A DNA stretch of 64,000 nucleotides from JBGLNJ01 sp041300525 (GTDB lineage Bacteria > Chloroflexota > Anaerolineae > Fen-1058). Below the pieces are notes generated by a model. That model did no database searches and was not told where the DNA came from. It saw only the letters and a program-made list of their open reading frames with translations. Location: positions 434,001-498,000 of the forward strand of contig JBGLNJ010000001.1 of the NCBI GenBank assembly GCA_041300525.1, given 5' to 3'. How positions within the stretch are numbered: the stretch's first letter is position 1; each line of letters opens with the position of its first letter. The position numbers and the translations under genes are program-made. This document shows positions 1-7,856 of this stretch, in pieces.

Positions 1-379
1 GGCCATCGTCCAAAGCAGCGATGCCATGACCAGCATGGAGCGCAGGATGGACGAGCGCCTCAAGAGCGGCATTCAGATCATCCACGCCTCCAAGTCCGGC
101 AGTACCACGCTGGTGTGGGTCAAAAATGTCGGCTCTCTGCGCGCTGCGCCGGTCGAAATGTGTGACATTTTCTTTGGGCCGGAGGGCAATTTTGTCCGCA
201 TTCCCTACGGCACGGGCGCCGGCGAATGGCAATACACGCTGGAAGGCGCCGCCGCCGAATGGACCCCCTCGGCGACGGTCAAGATCACGATCAAGACCGC
301 TCTAACGCCGGGCGTGCGGTATTTCATCAAAATAGTTCTGGTCAACGGCGTGAGCGACGAATCCTATTTCAGCGGGTGA
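1..379 (+). CDS. ArlG-like (archaellum accessory) protein, 5' partial
   Basis: The reading frame is open from the window edge, so the N-terminus, where family members carry one membrane helix, is missing. What remains is a small beta-sandwich-like domain: a W-V-K-N-V-G-S segment, then C-D-I-F-F-G-P, a W-T-P motif and a terminal N-G-V-S-D segment. This order resembles the soluble domain of archaeal ArlG/FlaG, the periplasmic stator-type accessory protein of the archaellum. The stop is three bases from the next gene, which has the ArlF-like pattern, so the two form one operon. The call rests on motif spacing recalled from the families, not on an alignment. A divergent pilin-associated protein is the main alternative. 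Confidence 0.55.
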   Translation, partial: AIVQSSDAMTSMERRMDERLKSGIQIIHASKSGSTTLVWVKNVGSLRAAPVEMCDIFFGPEGNFVRIPYGTGAGEWQYTLEGAAAEWTPSATVKITIKTALTPGVRYFIKIVLVNGVSDESYFSG

Positions 380-382
380 GCC

Positions 383-904
383 ATGGAAACAGCGATTACG
401 GCGCTTATCGTCATCAGCCTGCTGGTGTTGTCCATCCTGATGGTAACCGAGCGCTCTCTTTCGGCGCAGGCAAGCTTTTCCGAGTCGCTCCGCCAAATGC
501 AGGATGGGATCGAAGAACGATCCAGGACGGGCGTCACTCCCATCAAGGCGGAGACCAAAGCCGACGGAGCGACCGTCGAGATCACACTCAAGAATACGGG
601 CAATGCCAAGTTGGCCGATTTTGGCCGATGGGATGTGATCCTGGAATATGACACGGGCGGGAGCTGGCAAACTCGCTGGTACAGCTACACGGCGAGCCTG
701 GCCTCCAATCAGTGGACGGTGGCCGGTATCTATTTGAACGCGGCCACGCCCACGGCCGAGGTCTTTGAACCCAATATACTTAATCCGGGAGAAGAGATGG
801 TGATCCAGGTCAGTGTTTCACCCGCGGTCGGATCGTCCACCACGAACCGGGCCACGATCGCCACTCCCAATGGCATTAGCGCTTCGACGGTGTTTACACG
901 CTGA
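383..904 (+). CDS. ArlF-like (archaellum accessory) membrane-anchored protein
   Basis: The 173-residue protein starts with one hydrophobic helix (residues about 4-24) and no cleavable signal, followed by a short helical stretch and a beta-rich domain. The domain holds L-K-N-T-G-N-A-K-L near residue 70, D-V-I-L-E-Y near 84, a W-x-V-x-G-I segment and N-I-L-N-P-G-E-E near 130. That succession (N-T-G, D-V/L, then N-P-G-I-L-x-P-G-E) is characteristic of archaeal ArlF/FlaF, which binds the S-layer and anchors the archaellum motor. It begins directly after the ArlG-like stop. The fold is also used by other filament-associated proteins, so the functional call is provisional. Chemotaxis genes follow downstream. 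Confidence 0.6.
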   Translation: METAITALIVISLLVLSILMVTERSLSAQASFSESLRQMQDGIEERSRTGVTPIKAETKADGATVEITLKNTGNAKLADFGRWDVILEYDTGGSWQTRWYSYTASLASNQWTVAGIYLNAATPTAEVFEPNILNPGEEMVIQVSVSPAVGSSTTNRATIATPNGISASTVFTR

Positions 905-937
905 GAAATGGTATCATCTCAACAAGTGGGGGAGCTT

Positions 938-993
938 GTTCGTAGTGCGCGCTTCAGCGCGTTGAAAATGGCGCTAAAGCGCCTACTACGAAC
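938..993. repeat. Inverted repeat between arlF-like gene and cheW
   Basis: Two arms beginning GTTCGTAGT and ending ACTACGAAC enclose GCGC-rich inner arms around a short loop. The fold would be very stable. There is no T-tract, so a dispersed palindromic repeat or processing site fits better than a classical terminator. Confidence 0.6.
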
Positions 994-1034
994 TTGACCG
1001 CCCCGAAATATTGAAAAGATACGAGACATGATCC

Positions 1035-1079
1035 AGCCAGGGGTGAACAGTTACCTGGCTGACACCCCTTAAGGGTGTC
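1035..1079 (+). other. Two consecutive stem-loops before cheW
   Basis: AGCCAGG pairs with CCTGGCT (1035-1060), and directly after it GACACCC pairs with GGGTGTC (1061-1079). They lie 30 bases before the cheW start and could shape its leader. No known regulatory RNA is recognised. Confidence 0.35.
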
Positions 1080-1110
1080 CTGGGGACAAATGGACTGCAA
1101 GGAGGCAGCG

Positions 1111-1599
1111 ATGGCGGAAAAAGTCATGAGCGAAACTAGAACGGCGGCGCAAAAGGTAGACGGCGGCATTCAATTGCTGACGTTCAAGCTGGACGACCAG
1201 GAATATGCACTCGATATCGCCAACGTCGTCCAGGTGGTCAGGATGGTCGCCATCACCCGAGCGCCCAAAGCGCCCGACTTTGTGGAGGGGATGGTCAACT
1301 TGCGGGGCAAGGTCATTCCGGTCGTTGACATCCGCAAGCGGTGCGGCCTGGCGACCAAGCCCTACGACCTGAATACCCAACTGTTGATCGCGCGGGCCGA
1401 CGGACGCATGATGGCCCTGATCGTGGACGTCGTCTCGGAGGTGCTCACCATGCCCAGCGAAAACATCGAGCCGCCCTCCCAGATCGGGCCGGAGATGGAG
1501 AACCTGGCGGCCGTGGGCAAGCTGGGCGATAGACTGCTGCTGATCATTGATCCCGGCACCATCTTGGTCGGAGCCGACGCGGCGCGAATCCAGGAGTGA
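1111..1599 (+). CDS. cheW: Chemotaxis coupling protein CheW
   Basis: CheW is the SH3-like adaptor that links chemoreceptors to the kinase CheA. The 162-residue protein has a short variable N-terminus and then the complete CheW domain: L-L-T-F-K-L-D-D-Q-E-Y-A near residue 22, the hallmark G-M-V-N-L-R-G-K-V-I-P-V-V-D-I near 57-71, and the last strands ending L-L-I-I-D-P. The start at 1111 is chosen over an in-frame ATG at 1075 because AAGGAGG lies seven bases upstream of it. It is the first of two CheW genes here, each followed by a CheR-type methyltransferase. No cheA is visible in the window. Confidence 0.93.
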   Translation: MAEKVMSETRTAAQKVDGGIQLLTFKLDDQEYALDIANVVQVVRMVAITRAPKAPDFVEGMVNLRGKVIPVVDIRKRCGLATKPYDLNTQLLIARADGRMMALIVDVVSEVLTMPSENIEPPSQIGPEMENLAAVGKLGDRLLLIIDPGTILVGADAARIQE

Positions 1600-1618
1600 G
1601 CAGCGAGGAGAAGAGCGT

Positions 1619-3244
1619 GTGGTAGCGGGACCCATGACGATGCCGGCAATCCGAACGGCTGGGCCGTCAGTAGCAAAAGCGCACATGGACAAGGATTTCA
1701 ATCTGACGCAGGCCGATTACGCGCGCTTTCGGGATTTTATCCTGGAAAAGATCGGCCTGGACTATTCGGAAGACAAGCGGCGCATGCTGGGCCGCGGGCT
1801 GGCCGAGACGATGGAGGCGACCTCCTGCGCCGGCCTGGACGACCTGTATGCGCTGCTCTGGCGCTCCTCCGTCACCAGCCGCCCGTGGGATCAACTGGTC
1901 AGCGCGCTGACCGTCGGCGAGACCTACTTTTTTCGCAACTCGAGCCACTTTGACGCCTTGTCCAAACATATCCTGCCGGAAATCATCGCCCAGCGGGAAC
2001 ACTCGAGCCGGCGCATCCGCATCTGGAGCGCAGGCTGCTCCACAGGTGAAGAGCCATACTCGGTCGCCATCCTTCTGCGCGAGATATTGCCTCGCCCTGA
2101 AAGCTGGAACATTTTGATCCTGGCCACCGACATCAATCGAGACGCGCTGCGCAAATCCCAGGAGGGACTCTACGGCGCGTGGTCCTTTCGAGGCGTCGAA
2201 AAGCGCATCCAGGATACGTACTTTCGCCTGGAAAACAAACAGTTCGCCCTCGCCGAAGACATCAAGCGCATGGTGAACTTTGATTATCTGAACCTGGTGG
2301 GCGACCCCTATCCCTCGATGACCAACAACACCAACGCGATGGATGTGATCCTTTGCCGCAACGTGACCATCTACTTTAGCCCGCAGGTGACGGTACAAGT
2401 CGTGAAACGATTCCACAGTTGTTTGACCGAGGGCGGCTGGCTGATACCCGGCCCCGCCGAGCCGAACATGGTCTTTTACGGGGACTATGAATCCAGGAAT
2501 TTTCCCGGCACTGTGGTCTACCAAAAGCTGGTGGAGCCGAAACCGGCCAAGCCGGCGGCGGCGTTCCTGCCCCAGGTAGCCCCGTTCGTGATCCAGACGC
2601 CCGCGTTCATGCCGTCCCCGACCCTGGCCAAGGCGCGCGCGCCCGAACCGCTTCCCCTCAAGGGAATCTCGGCCAAACCTGCCGCTCCGCCCAGGGCCCA
2701 CGTGGCGGCGCCCAAAGTGGCGGCGCCCAAAGCGGCGGCGCCCAAAGCGGCGGCGCGCGATCCTTACCTGGCGGCTCTGGACCTGTTGCAGGCCGGTCAA
2801 GCGGATGAGGCGATGGTCAAGCTCTACGAAAAGCTCGACCAGGACGCCGCCTTTATTCCGACCTATTACACGCTCGGCAAAATCTTTGCCAACAAGGGCA
2901 ACCTGGAAGAGGCGCAGCACTGGTGCGAAAGAGCGATAAAGTCGGACAAGCTGCACCCTGAGCCGTATTACACGCTGTCCCTGGTTTATCAGCAGCACGG
3001 CCTGTTGGATATGGCGATTGATGCGCTCAAGAAAACCATTTACCTCGACCGCGCGTTCGTCCTGGCCCACTATAACCTGGCGCAGATTTATCAACACCAG
3101 GGCGACAAGGCGATGGCCCGCCGCTCGCTGCAGAACGTGCAGCGGCTCTTGGAGGGCAAACCCCGCGATGAACTCATCCCGGAAGGCGACGGCCTGGTGG
3201 TGGGACGTCTATTGGAACTAGTAGAGAATGAGATGGCGCCATGA
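1619..3244 (+). CDS. cheR: Chemotaxis methyltransferase CheR with C-terminal TPR domain
   Basis: CheR methylates receptor glutamates with S-adenosylmethionine. The N-terminal helical domain (L-T-Q-A-D-Y near residue 28) precedes the catalytic domain, with the SAM motif S-A-G-C-S-T-G-E-E-P-Y-S near residue 137 and the C-R-N-V-T-I-Y-F segment. A proline/alanine-rich linker follows, and about 160 C-terminal residues form TPR repeats, as in CheR proteins that act in alternative sensory systems. The GTG at 1619 has GAGGAGAAG at a good distance. ATG at 1634 or 1685 are alternatives, the last closest to the domain edge but without a ribosome site. It follows cheW by 20 bases. Confidence 0.9.
   Translation: MVAGPMTMPAIRTAGPSVAKAHMDKDFNLTQADYARFRDFILEKIGLDYSEDKRRMLGRGLAETMEATSCAGLDDLYALLWRSSVTSRPWDQLVSALTVGETYFFRNSSHFDALSKHILPEIIAQREHSSRRIRIWSAGCSTGEEPYSVAILLREILPRPESWNILILATDINRDALRKSQEGLYGAWSFRGVEKRIQDTYFRLENKQFALAEDIKRMVNFDYLNLVGDPYPSMTNNTNAMDVILCRNVTIYFSPQVTVQVVKRFHSCLTEGGWLIPGPAEPNMVFYGDYESRNFPGTVVYQKLVEPKPAKPAAAFLPQVAPFVIQTPAFMPSPTLAKARAPEPLPLKGISAKPAAPPRAHVAAPKVAAPKAAAPKAAARDPYLAALDLLQAGQADEAMVKLYEKLDQDAAFIPTYYTLGKIFANKGNLEEAQHWCERAIKSDKLHPEPYYTLSLVYQQHGLLDMAIDALKKTIYLDRAFVLAHYNLAQIYQHQGDKAMARRSLQNVQRLLEGKPRDELIPEGDGLVVGRLLELVENEMAP
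2702..2758 (+). repeat. 15-bp tandem repeat in the cheR linker
   Basis: Nearly four units of a G/C-rich 15-mer (GTGGCGGCGCCCAAA and a GCGG variant) encode repeats of V/A-A-A-P-K between the methyltransferase and TPR domains. Such repeats expand and contract easily and only change linker length in steps of five residues. Confidence 0.85.
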
Positions 3245-3302
3245 GACAGCGACATTGGGCCGGTCAAACACGGCGCGCTAATCAGATGCAAGAGAGGACA
3301 AG

Positions 3303-3947
3303 ATGAAGAAAAACGGGCACGGACCAGAAAAAATCAGCCAGACCCCGGCTCGCCAACGCGCGACGTCGGCCAAGAAAGAGTCGGCGGGGGCGGTCGAGGG
3401 CTTGCCGGCGACATCCGCCGAAAAAGTCATGCCGATCGAGAAAATGAAAGCCATCCTGGAAGAGCGGGCGCGGGCGCTTAGCAAGTCCACCGAGGTCAAG
3501 ACGGGCGAGAGCATGCAGTTGGTGGTCTTTTCGCTGGCGAACGAGACGTATGGCATCGCCACCGACTATGTCCACGAGGTGCAGCCTTTGCGCAACGTCA
3601 GCCCCGTGCCCTGCACGCCCGAGATGGTCGTCGGCGTCATCAATATCCGCGGCTCGATCTACTCGGTCATGGACATCCGCAGTTTCTTTGGCGTGCAGAA
3701 AAGAGACATTACGGATTTGACCAAGGTGATCCTGGTGAGCGCCGCCGGACTGGAAGTGGGCATCCTGGCCGACGACGTCAAAGGGGCGACCAGCCTGCCT
3801 CTTTCGGAGGTCAAGGCGGCCCTGGCCGCGCAGGGCAGCGCCAAGGACGAATACATCCAGGGCGTGACGAAGGATATGCTCATCATCCTGAACCTGGAAG
3901 CGGTGCTGCGCGACGAGCGCGTGATCGTCCGCCAAGAGGTGGCTTAG
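3303..3947 (+). CDS. cheW: CheW-like coupling protein with long N-terminal extension
   Basis: The C-terminal 140 residues form a CheW domain (M-Q-L-V-V-F-S-L-A-N-E-T-Y near 70, G-V-I-N-I-R-G-S-I-Y-S-V-M-D near 112-125, closing with M-L-I-I-L-N-L). The first 65 residues are charged, rich in lysine, alanine and glutamate, predicted flexible or helical, and not part of the fold. A purine-rich AGAGAGGACAAG precedes the ATG. The second CheW in the same operon implies either two receptor arrays or partners of different affinity; the extension could bind something other than CheA. That interpretation is inference. Confidence 0.9.
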   Translation: MKKNGHGPEKISQTPARQRATSAKKESAGAVEGLPATSAEKVMPIEKMKAILEERARALSKSTEVKTGESMQLVVFSLANETYGIATDYVHEVQPLRNVSPVPCTPEMVVGVINIRGSIYSVMDIRSFFGVQKRDITDLTKVILVSAAGLEVGILADDVKGATSLPLSEVKAALAAQGSAKDEYIQGVTKDMLIILNLEAVLRDERVIVRQEVA

Positions 3948-3957
3948 GTATCTGTTG

Positions 3958-3991
3958 AACCTTGCGAAGGTCTGGAAACCTTTGCAAGGTT
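3958..3991. repeat. Intergenic dyad between cheW and the second cheR-like gene
   Basis: AACCTTGCGAAGGT and ACCTTTGCAAGGTT flank a six-base loop with one mismatch. It may be a small mobile palindrome or an intercistronic stabilising hairpin. It ends before the ribosome site of the next gene. Confidence 0.55.
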
Positions 3992-4006
3992 AAAGAGGCT
4001 GCGCCC

Positions 4007-4606
4007 ATGGCTTTTACATTCTTTTTCAGAGACACCCAGACTTTGGAGCTGCTCGCCGAGCACGCGATTCCCACGCTCAAGCAGAACCGCTATATTCGGA
4101 TCTGGGATGCCGGGTGCGCCATGGGGCCGGAGCCTTATTCGCTGGCCATCATCTTTCGAGAGAACATGGGGCATTTCCTGTTCAGAAACGTCAAGATATC
4201 CGCCACCGATATTGACGAGAGCGACTTTGGTGCCACCATCGCGCGGGGCGCTTACCCGGAAGCGGAGCTGGGACGCATCCCGCCGGACATCTTGGGCCGG
4301 TATTTTTCGCCCGACGAGCAGCCCGGCTATTTGAGGATCAGCGACGAGATTCGCCAGTCCGTCGAGTTCCAGCGGCACAACCTGTTGTCGCTCAAGCCGG
4401 TTCGGCAAGACTTTGGGCTGATCGTGTGCAAGAACGTGCTGCTGCACTTTACGCCGCAGGAGCGGGTGGAGGTCATCAAAATGTTCCATCACGCGCTGGT
4501 GGAGGGGGGCTATTTCGTCACCGAGCAGACGCAAAAGCTGCCGCCGGAAACCGAGCCGCTCTTTTGCCAGATCACCAACGCCGCCCAATTGTACCGGAAA
4601 GTGTAA
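4007..4606 (+). CDS. CheR-type methyltransferase domain lacking the N-terminal helical domain
   Basis: At 199 residues this is only the catalytic half of CheR, starting F-F-R-D-T-Q-T-L where full CheR proteins have the end of their first domain. The SAM loop reads D-A-G-C-A-M-G-P-E-P-Y-S, so the first glutamate of the usual S-T-G-E-E-P-Y-S is proline. The motif V-C-K-N-V-L-L-H-F matches C-R-N-V-L-I-Y-F, and A-T-D-I-D is retained. The start has AAGAGG nine bases upstream, so the short form seems intended and not a truncation. It may methylate something other than canonical receptors, or have lost activity. Confidence 0.8.
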   Translation: MAFTFFFRDTQTLELLAEHAIPTLKQNRYIRIWDAGCAMGPEPYSLAIIFRENMGHFLFRNVKISATDIDESDFGATIARGAYPEAELGRIPPDILGRYFSPDEQPGYLRISDEIRQSVEFQRHNLLSLKPVRQDFGLIVCKNVLLHFTPQERVEVIKMFHHALVEGGYFVTEQTQKLPPETEPLFCQITNAAQLYRKV

Positions 4607-4616
4607 CTGCTCAGCC

Positions 4617-4743
4617 TGTCATTGCGAGGAGGCCCGCGAAGCGGGCCGACGGCGCTGTACCCAGCGCGCAATCTCCGCCATTGGATCGCAGAGATTGCTT
4701 CGCCGCCCTGCCTGCCTTCGGCGGCGGGCGGCTCGCAATGACA
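4617..4743. repeat. Palindromic intergenic repeat (TGTCATTGCGAG type)
   Basis: The ends TGTCATTGCGAG and CTCGCAATGACA are exact reverse complements around about 100 bases of GC-rich nested hairpins. This end sequence is typical of a non-coding repeat dispersed in many bacterial genomes. It fills most of the gap between 4607 and 4978; the rest shows no gene. Confidence 0.75.
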
Positions 4744-4978
4744 GTCGAAGGTTGCATGCCAGGGCAGTTGCCAGAGAGTATAGAAGTAACCGTTCAGATG
4801 ATTGGGGCTGGCGACTCAAGTCGCGCCTGATGAGCCTTTGGCTGGCTGACCACCTACGTGGTCGGAATGGCATCCACGCAGGTGGACGCTCGGCGGAACG
4901 CCCCTGAGGTGCGGTTTCAACCGCTGGACTGAACGGTTACGTATAGAAATGCCCCGAAGGAGGGGATCACACACAGCC

Positions 4979-5584
4979 ATGAGGATCATCAATCTAACCG
5001 ACCGCAAGAGCATGATCTATTCCAGCAACGTGTATCTCATCCTCGGAAACTGGAGCGCCATCGAGGATGTCAACACGCTGGTGGACGTGGGCAACGACCC
5101 GGGGATCATGGGCCGGATCGGCCTGGCCCCGACGGGCGTGGGAAAGAAAGCCGTCGAGCAGGTGATCTTGACCCACGGGCACTTTGACCATTCGGCGCTC
5201 TTGCCGACGATCCGGCAGGCGTTCGCCCCACACGTGTATGCCCAATCGGCCTTTGTGGAGGCGGATACGATTATCCGGGACGGCCAGGTGCTGCGCTGTG
5301 GCGACCGGTGGTTCCAGGTCTTGCACACGCCCAACCACAGCGACGATTCGATCTGCCTGTTTTGCCAGACGGACGGCGTGCTGTTCGTGGGCGATACGCC
5401 GGTGGTGATCCGCTCGGCGGAGGGGACGTACGAAGACCGTTTTGTGCGCGCGTTGGAGCACCTGTGCCAGTTGGACGTGCGCGCGATCTATTTTGGGCAC
5501 GGCGACCCGGTGGTGCAAGGCGCTCAAGCCGTGTTGGCCGAATCGCTCAGGAATGTCCAGGCGGCGCTGCTGCGCCGCGCCTGA
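4979..5584 (+). CDS. MBL-fold metallohydrolase
   Basis: The 201-residue protein has the metal motif T-H-G-H-F-D-H (H66, H68, D70, H71), a later histidine in H-T-P-N-H-S-D-D-S, the bridging aspartate in F-V-G-D-T-P-V and a final histidine in Y-F-G-H-G-D-P. All ligands for two metals are present. The length and simple layout resemble glyoxalase II-like or quorum-lactonase-like members, and the substrate cannot be read from the sequence. The start at 4979 is preferred over the in-frame ATG at 4949 because AAGGAGGGG lies between them, although the spacing of about 14 bases is long. It sits between chemotaxis genes on the same strand. Confidence 0.88.
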   Translation: MRIINLTDRKSMIYSSNVYLILGNWSAIEDVNTLVDVGNDPGIMGRIGLAPTGVGKKAVEQVILTHGHFDHSALLPTIRQAFAPHVYAQSAFVEADTIIRDGQVLRCGDRWFQVLHTPNHSDDSICLFCQTDGVLFVGDTPVVIRSAEGTYEDRFVRALEHLCQLDVRAIYFGHGDPVVQGAQAVLAESLRNVQAALLRRA

Positions 5585-5636
5585 TTCCCATGGACTTGTT
5601 CCTGCAAGACGGACAAGGGAGGAGGCATGACAAGAA

Positions 5637-5760
5637 TTGCAATACTCCCGTAACAGAACCGAAACCCGGCGGCATGGGTTTCCGTGCTAATCTCATCCAT
5701 AGTTAAAAGACGGAGAGGATTCGCGCGGGATGCGCAACGCTTGAACGGGCAAAGCGCATC
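5637..5760 (+). promoter_or_regulatory. Conserved leader element, copy 1
   Basis: This 124-base sequence recurs at 6549-6672 with the same length and roughly 90% identity by eye. It contains GAAACCC/GGGTTTC arms around an eight-base loop that varies between copies, and a second helix in which GATGCGC pairs with GCGCATC around a conserved GAACGGGC. Conserved stems with a variable loop suggest a structured RNA. It lies 216 bases before the STAS-like gene. It does not match any riboswitch consensus I can recall. Confidence 0.55.
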
Positions 5761-5976
5761 GCCCAGTTTCCCCGTATCTGTGTATCAGCATCGGGGGGAG
5801 GTGAGTGAGATGGATCCATGAATTGCCTCTAGCGGTTCGGTTCTCGGTGGAGGCGGCCAGCGCGTTGAGGCTTGTCCGCATCCAAGTTAGGGCCTAACCT
5901 ATGGAATCTGCTGTTTTTGCAAATTCCCGGATTAGGGTTTGGGTTGGTTCCGATTGATGCGAATGAGGAGACTAGC

Positions 5977-6363
5977 ATGTTTACAAATCAATACTATGAT
6001 CTCAGTTACGATGCCAGCAAGAATCAAATCTACTGGAAAGTCAAAGGGTTTTGGCCTTCGGTCCAAGTCGTCTCGAACATGGAAGCAGATTGGCAAAACA
6101 CCCTGGGTCAAGCCAGGAAACCCGGTTTCAATGTTCTGGCCGACCTCCTGGACATGAAAGCCCCACCCCAGGATGTGGCTGACTTGCACGGCAAGGTCCA
6201 GCAGCAGATCATAAGCCAGGGGATGCGCAAGATTGCCATGGTCACAGGCTCGGCGCTTGTTAGCATGTCGGTCAAGAATATTGGCACGGTCTCGGGCATG
6301 GCGCAGTTAGCCAACGAATTTGAAACGGTTCGCGCAGCCCAGGTCTGGCTGGACGAAGCCTAA
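5977..6363 (+). CDS. Small STAS/SpoIIAA-like domain protein
   Basis: The 128-residue protein runs Y-D-L-S-Y-D-A-S-K-N-Q-I-Y-W-K-V-K-G-F-W, then a helix, F-N-V-L-A-D-L-L-D-M, another helix and K-I-A-M-V-T-G-S, then a final helix ending V-W-L-D-E-A. This alternation, with a strand ending in an aspartate-rich D-L-L-D turn, is what STAS-like (SpoIIAA-like) proteins show. They usually act as single-domain adaptors in signalling. The ATG at 5977 has TGAGGAG six bases upstream. An isolated leader element precedes it and a strong terminator follows, so it is probably its own transcription unit. Exact function unknown. Confidence 0.6.
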   Translation: MFTNQYYDLSYDASKNQIYWKVKGFWPSVQVVSNMEADWQNTLGQARKPGFNVLADLLDMKAPPQDVADLHGKVQQQIISQGMRKIAMVTGSALVSMSVKNIGTVSGMAQLANEFETVRAAQVWLDEA

Positions 6364-6393
6364 GTCCGTACGCTGCACCGACTTTGCGATACC

Positions 6394-6440
6394 GATACGC
6401 GCTACGGAATAGTATTCCGTAGCGCGTATCTCGCATTTTT
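6394..6440 (+). terminator. Rho-independent-like terminator after the STAS-like gene
   Basis: A perfect 17-bp stem (6394-6410 with 6414-6430) with a three-base loop ends GCGCGTATC and is followed ten bases later by ATTTTT. It lies 30 bases past the stop codon. Confidence 0.75.
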
Positions 6441-6548
6441 ACGGTTCTCTCCAAATGGGTGGGGGAATTACCGATATTTGTTCGCAATTTAGACCTTCAA
6501 GGATTTCGGTTCATTGGGAATTGCCAGGCGAGGCAGACCCTGCGCGGT

Positions 6549-6672
6549 TTGCAATACTCCCGTAACCGAACCGAAACCCTGTGGCATGGGTTTCCGTGCT
6601 AATCTCATCAATAGTCAAAGACGGAAAGGATTCGCGCGGGATGAGCGACGCTTTGAACGGGCAAAGCGCATC
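6549..6672 (+). promoter_or_regulatory. Conserved leader element, copy 2
   Basis: Second copy of the element at 5637-5760, ending 62 bases before the chemoreceptor start. The first-stem arms are unchanged although the loop differs (CTGTGGCA against CGGCGGCA). In this copy CGCTTT and AAAGCG pair exactly around GAACGGGC. Placement before two separate signalling genes supports a shared regulatory role over a random repeat. Confidence 0.55.
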
Positions 6673-6734
6673 CCTACGAGCATCCAATCCAGGTCAATCG
6701 GATTCAATCTCGTGGAAACGGAAGGAGAATAAAA

Positions 6735-7856
6735 ATGAACGCGTTGAACAATATCAAACTGGGGACCAAGCTGATCGGCGGCTTTCTGATCGTCGCCGTT
6801 CTGCTTGTGGGCGTCGCCATCCTGGGATTTACGACGATGGACACAATGCAGAAGGGGCAAGAGGAGTTGTACCATGATCGCCTGATTCCCATTGCCCAAC
6901 TGGGAGCAATTGACACTGCGTCGGAAAAGGTCCGAGGCGATCTGCACCGGTTCATCCTCATGTCCAATCAGCGCACCCCGATGGAACAGAGCATTGTCGC
7001 GCAGTTTGACCTCATCGACAAAGAAGCGGCCAAATTCCGGGCCACGTCTTTGATGCAGGAAGAGAAGGATGAACTGGTCAAGTTCGACGCGGCGCTGGCC
7101 AGTTACCGGCGAGCGATTGAAGACGATCTCCGGGACGTCAAAGCCGGCGACGAGAAAACGGCGCTAGAAAGCATCAGCGCGGGAGGCGCAACCCTCACCA
7201 GCCGGACGGCCCTGGAGCAAGCCACTGACAAGCTCGTCGAAATCAACGTCAAACAAGCCCAAGTGCTGGACGAGGAGTTCGGTGCCACAAGCGTCCAGTC
7301 ACGAATCGTTTTTGTCGTGGTGACGATCGTTGGGTTGTTGGTGGCGATAGGTTTGGGCATTGTGCTCTCGCGCAGCATCACCGCGCCGCTGGGCAAAAGC
7401 GTTACGATGCTGCAAGAAATGGCAAAGGGACATCTCGGTTCGCGCCTCAAGATGGGGCGCCGCGACGAGATCGGCAGCATGGCCGGGGCGATGGACCAAT
7501 TCGCCGACGACTTGCAGAACGTCGTCATCGGCACAATGAAAAAGATCGCCGGGGGCGACCTGAGCACCGAGGTGGCGGCGAAGGACGCCCAGGACGAAAT
7601 CGCGCCCGCGCTCAAGGGGACCATCGAATCGCTGCGCGGGCTGGTGGCCGAAACCCAAGTGCTGACGAAAGCCTCGGTGGACGGCAAACTCGCCACGCGC
7701 GGCAACGCGGACAAGTTCCAGGGCGGCTACCGCGAGATCGTCGCCGGCATCAACGCTACGCTGGACGCCGTCGTCGGGCCGCTGAACGTCTCGGCCGAGT
7801 ACGTGGACCGCATCAGCAAGGGCGACATCCCGGCCAAGATCACAGGATGCCATTGA
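6735..7856 (+). CDS. Methyl-accepting chemotaxis protein, 3' truncated
   Basis: A first membrane helix (residues about 13-33), a four-helix-bundle sensor region, a second helix (about 191-213) and a HAMP domain (R-S-I-T-A-P-L onward) are followed by two further HAMP-like units containing G-G-D-L and K-G-D-I-P-A-K-I-T. The protein then stops at T-G-C-H. Receptors of this type continue with the methylated helices and the conserved CheA/CheW-binding hairpin, all absent here. The last codons run straight into the antisense end of clpP, so the gene is cut at about 7847. GAAGGAG precedes the ATG. As it stands the product could not signal through CheA. Confidence 0.9.
   Translation: MNALNNIKLGTKLIGGFLIVAVLLVGVAILGFTTMDTMQKGQEELYHDRLIPIAQLGAIDTASEKVRGDLHRFILMSNQRTPMEQSIVAQFDLIDKEAAKFRATSLMQEEKDELVKFDAALASYRRAIEDDLRDVKAGDEKTALESISAGGATLTSRTALEQATDKLVEINVKQAQVLDEEFGATSVQSRIVFVVVTIVGLLVAIGLGIVLSRSITAPLGKSVTMLQEMAKGHLGSRLKMGRRDEIGSMAGAMDQFADDLQNVVIGTMKKIAGGDLSTEVAAKDAQDEIAPALKGTIESLRGLVAETQVLTKASVDGKLATRGNADKFQGGYREIVAGINATLDAVVGPLNVSAEYVDRISKGDIPAKITGCH

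Noticed and set aside
1667..3097. 476-codon minus-strand frame opposite cheR
   Set aside because: Antisense to a gene with full CheR and TPR motifs.
5637..6672. Known riboswitch (cyclic di-GMP GEMM, cobalamin, ydaO type) as an explanation of the paired leaders
   Set aside because: Signalling context invited it, but the conserved cores of these classes are not present in order; the GGGCAAAGC phrase alone is not enough.
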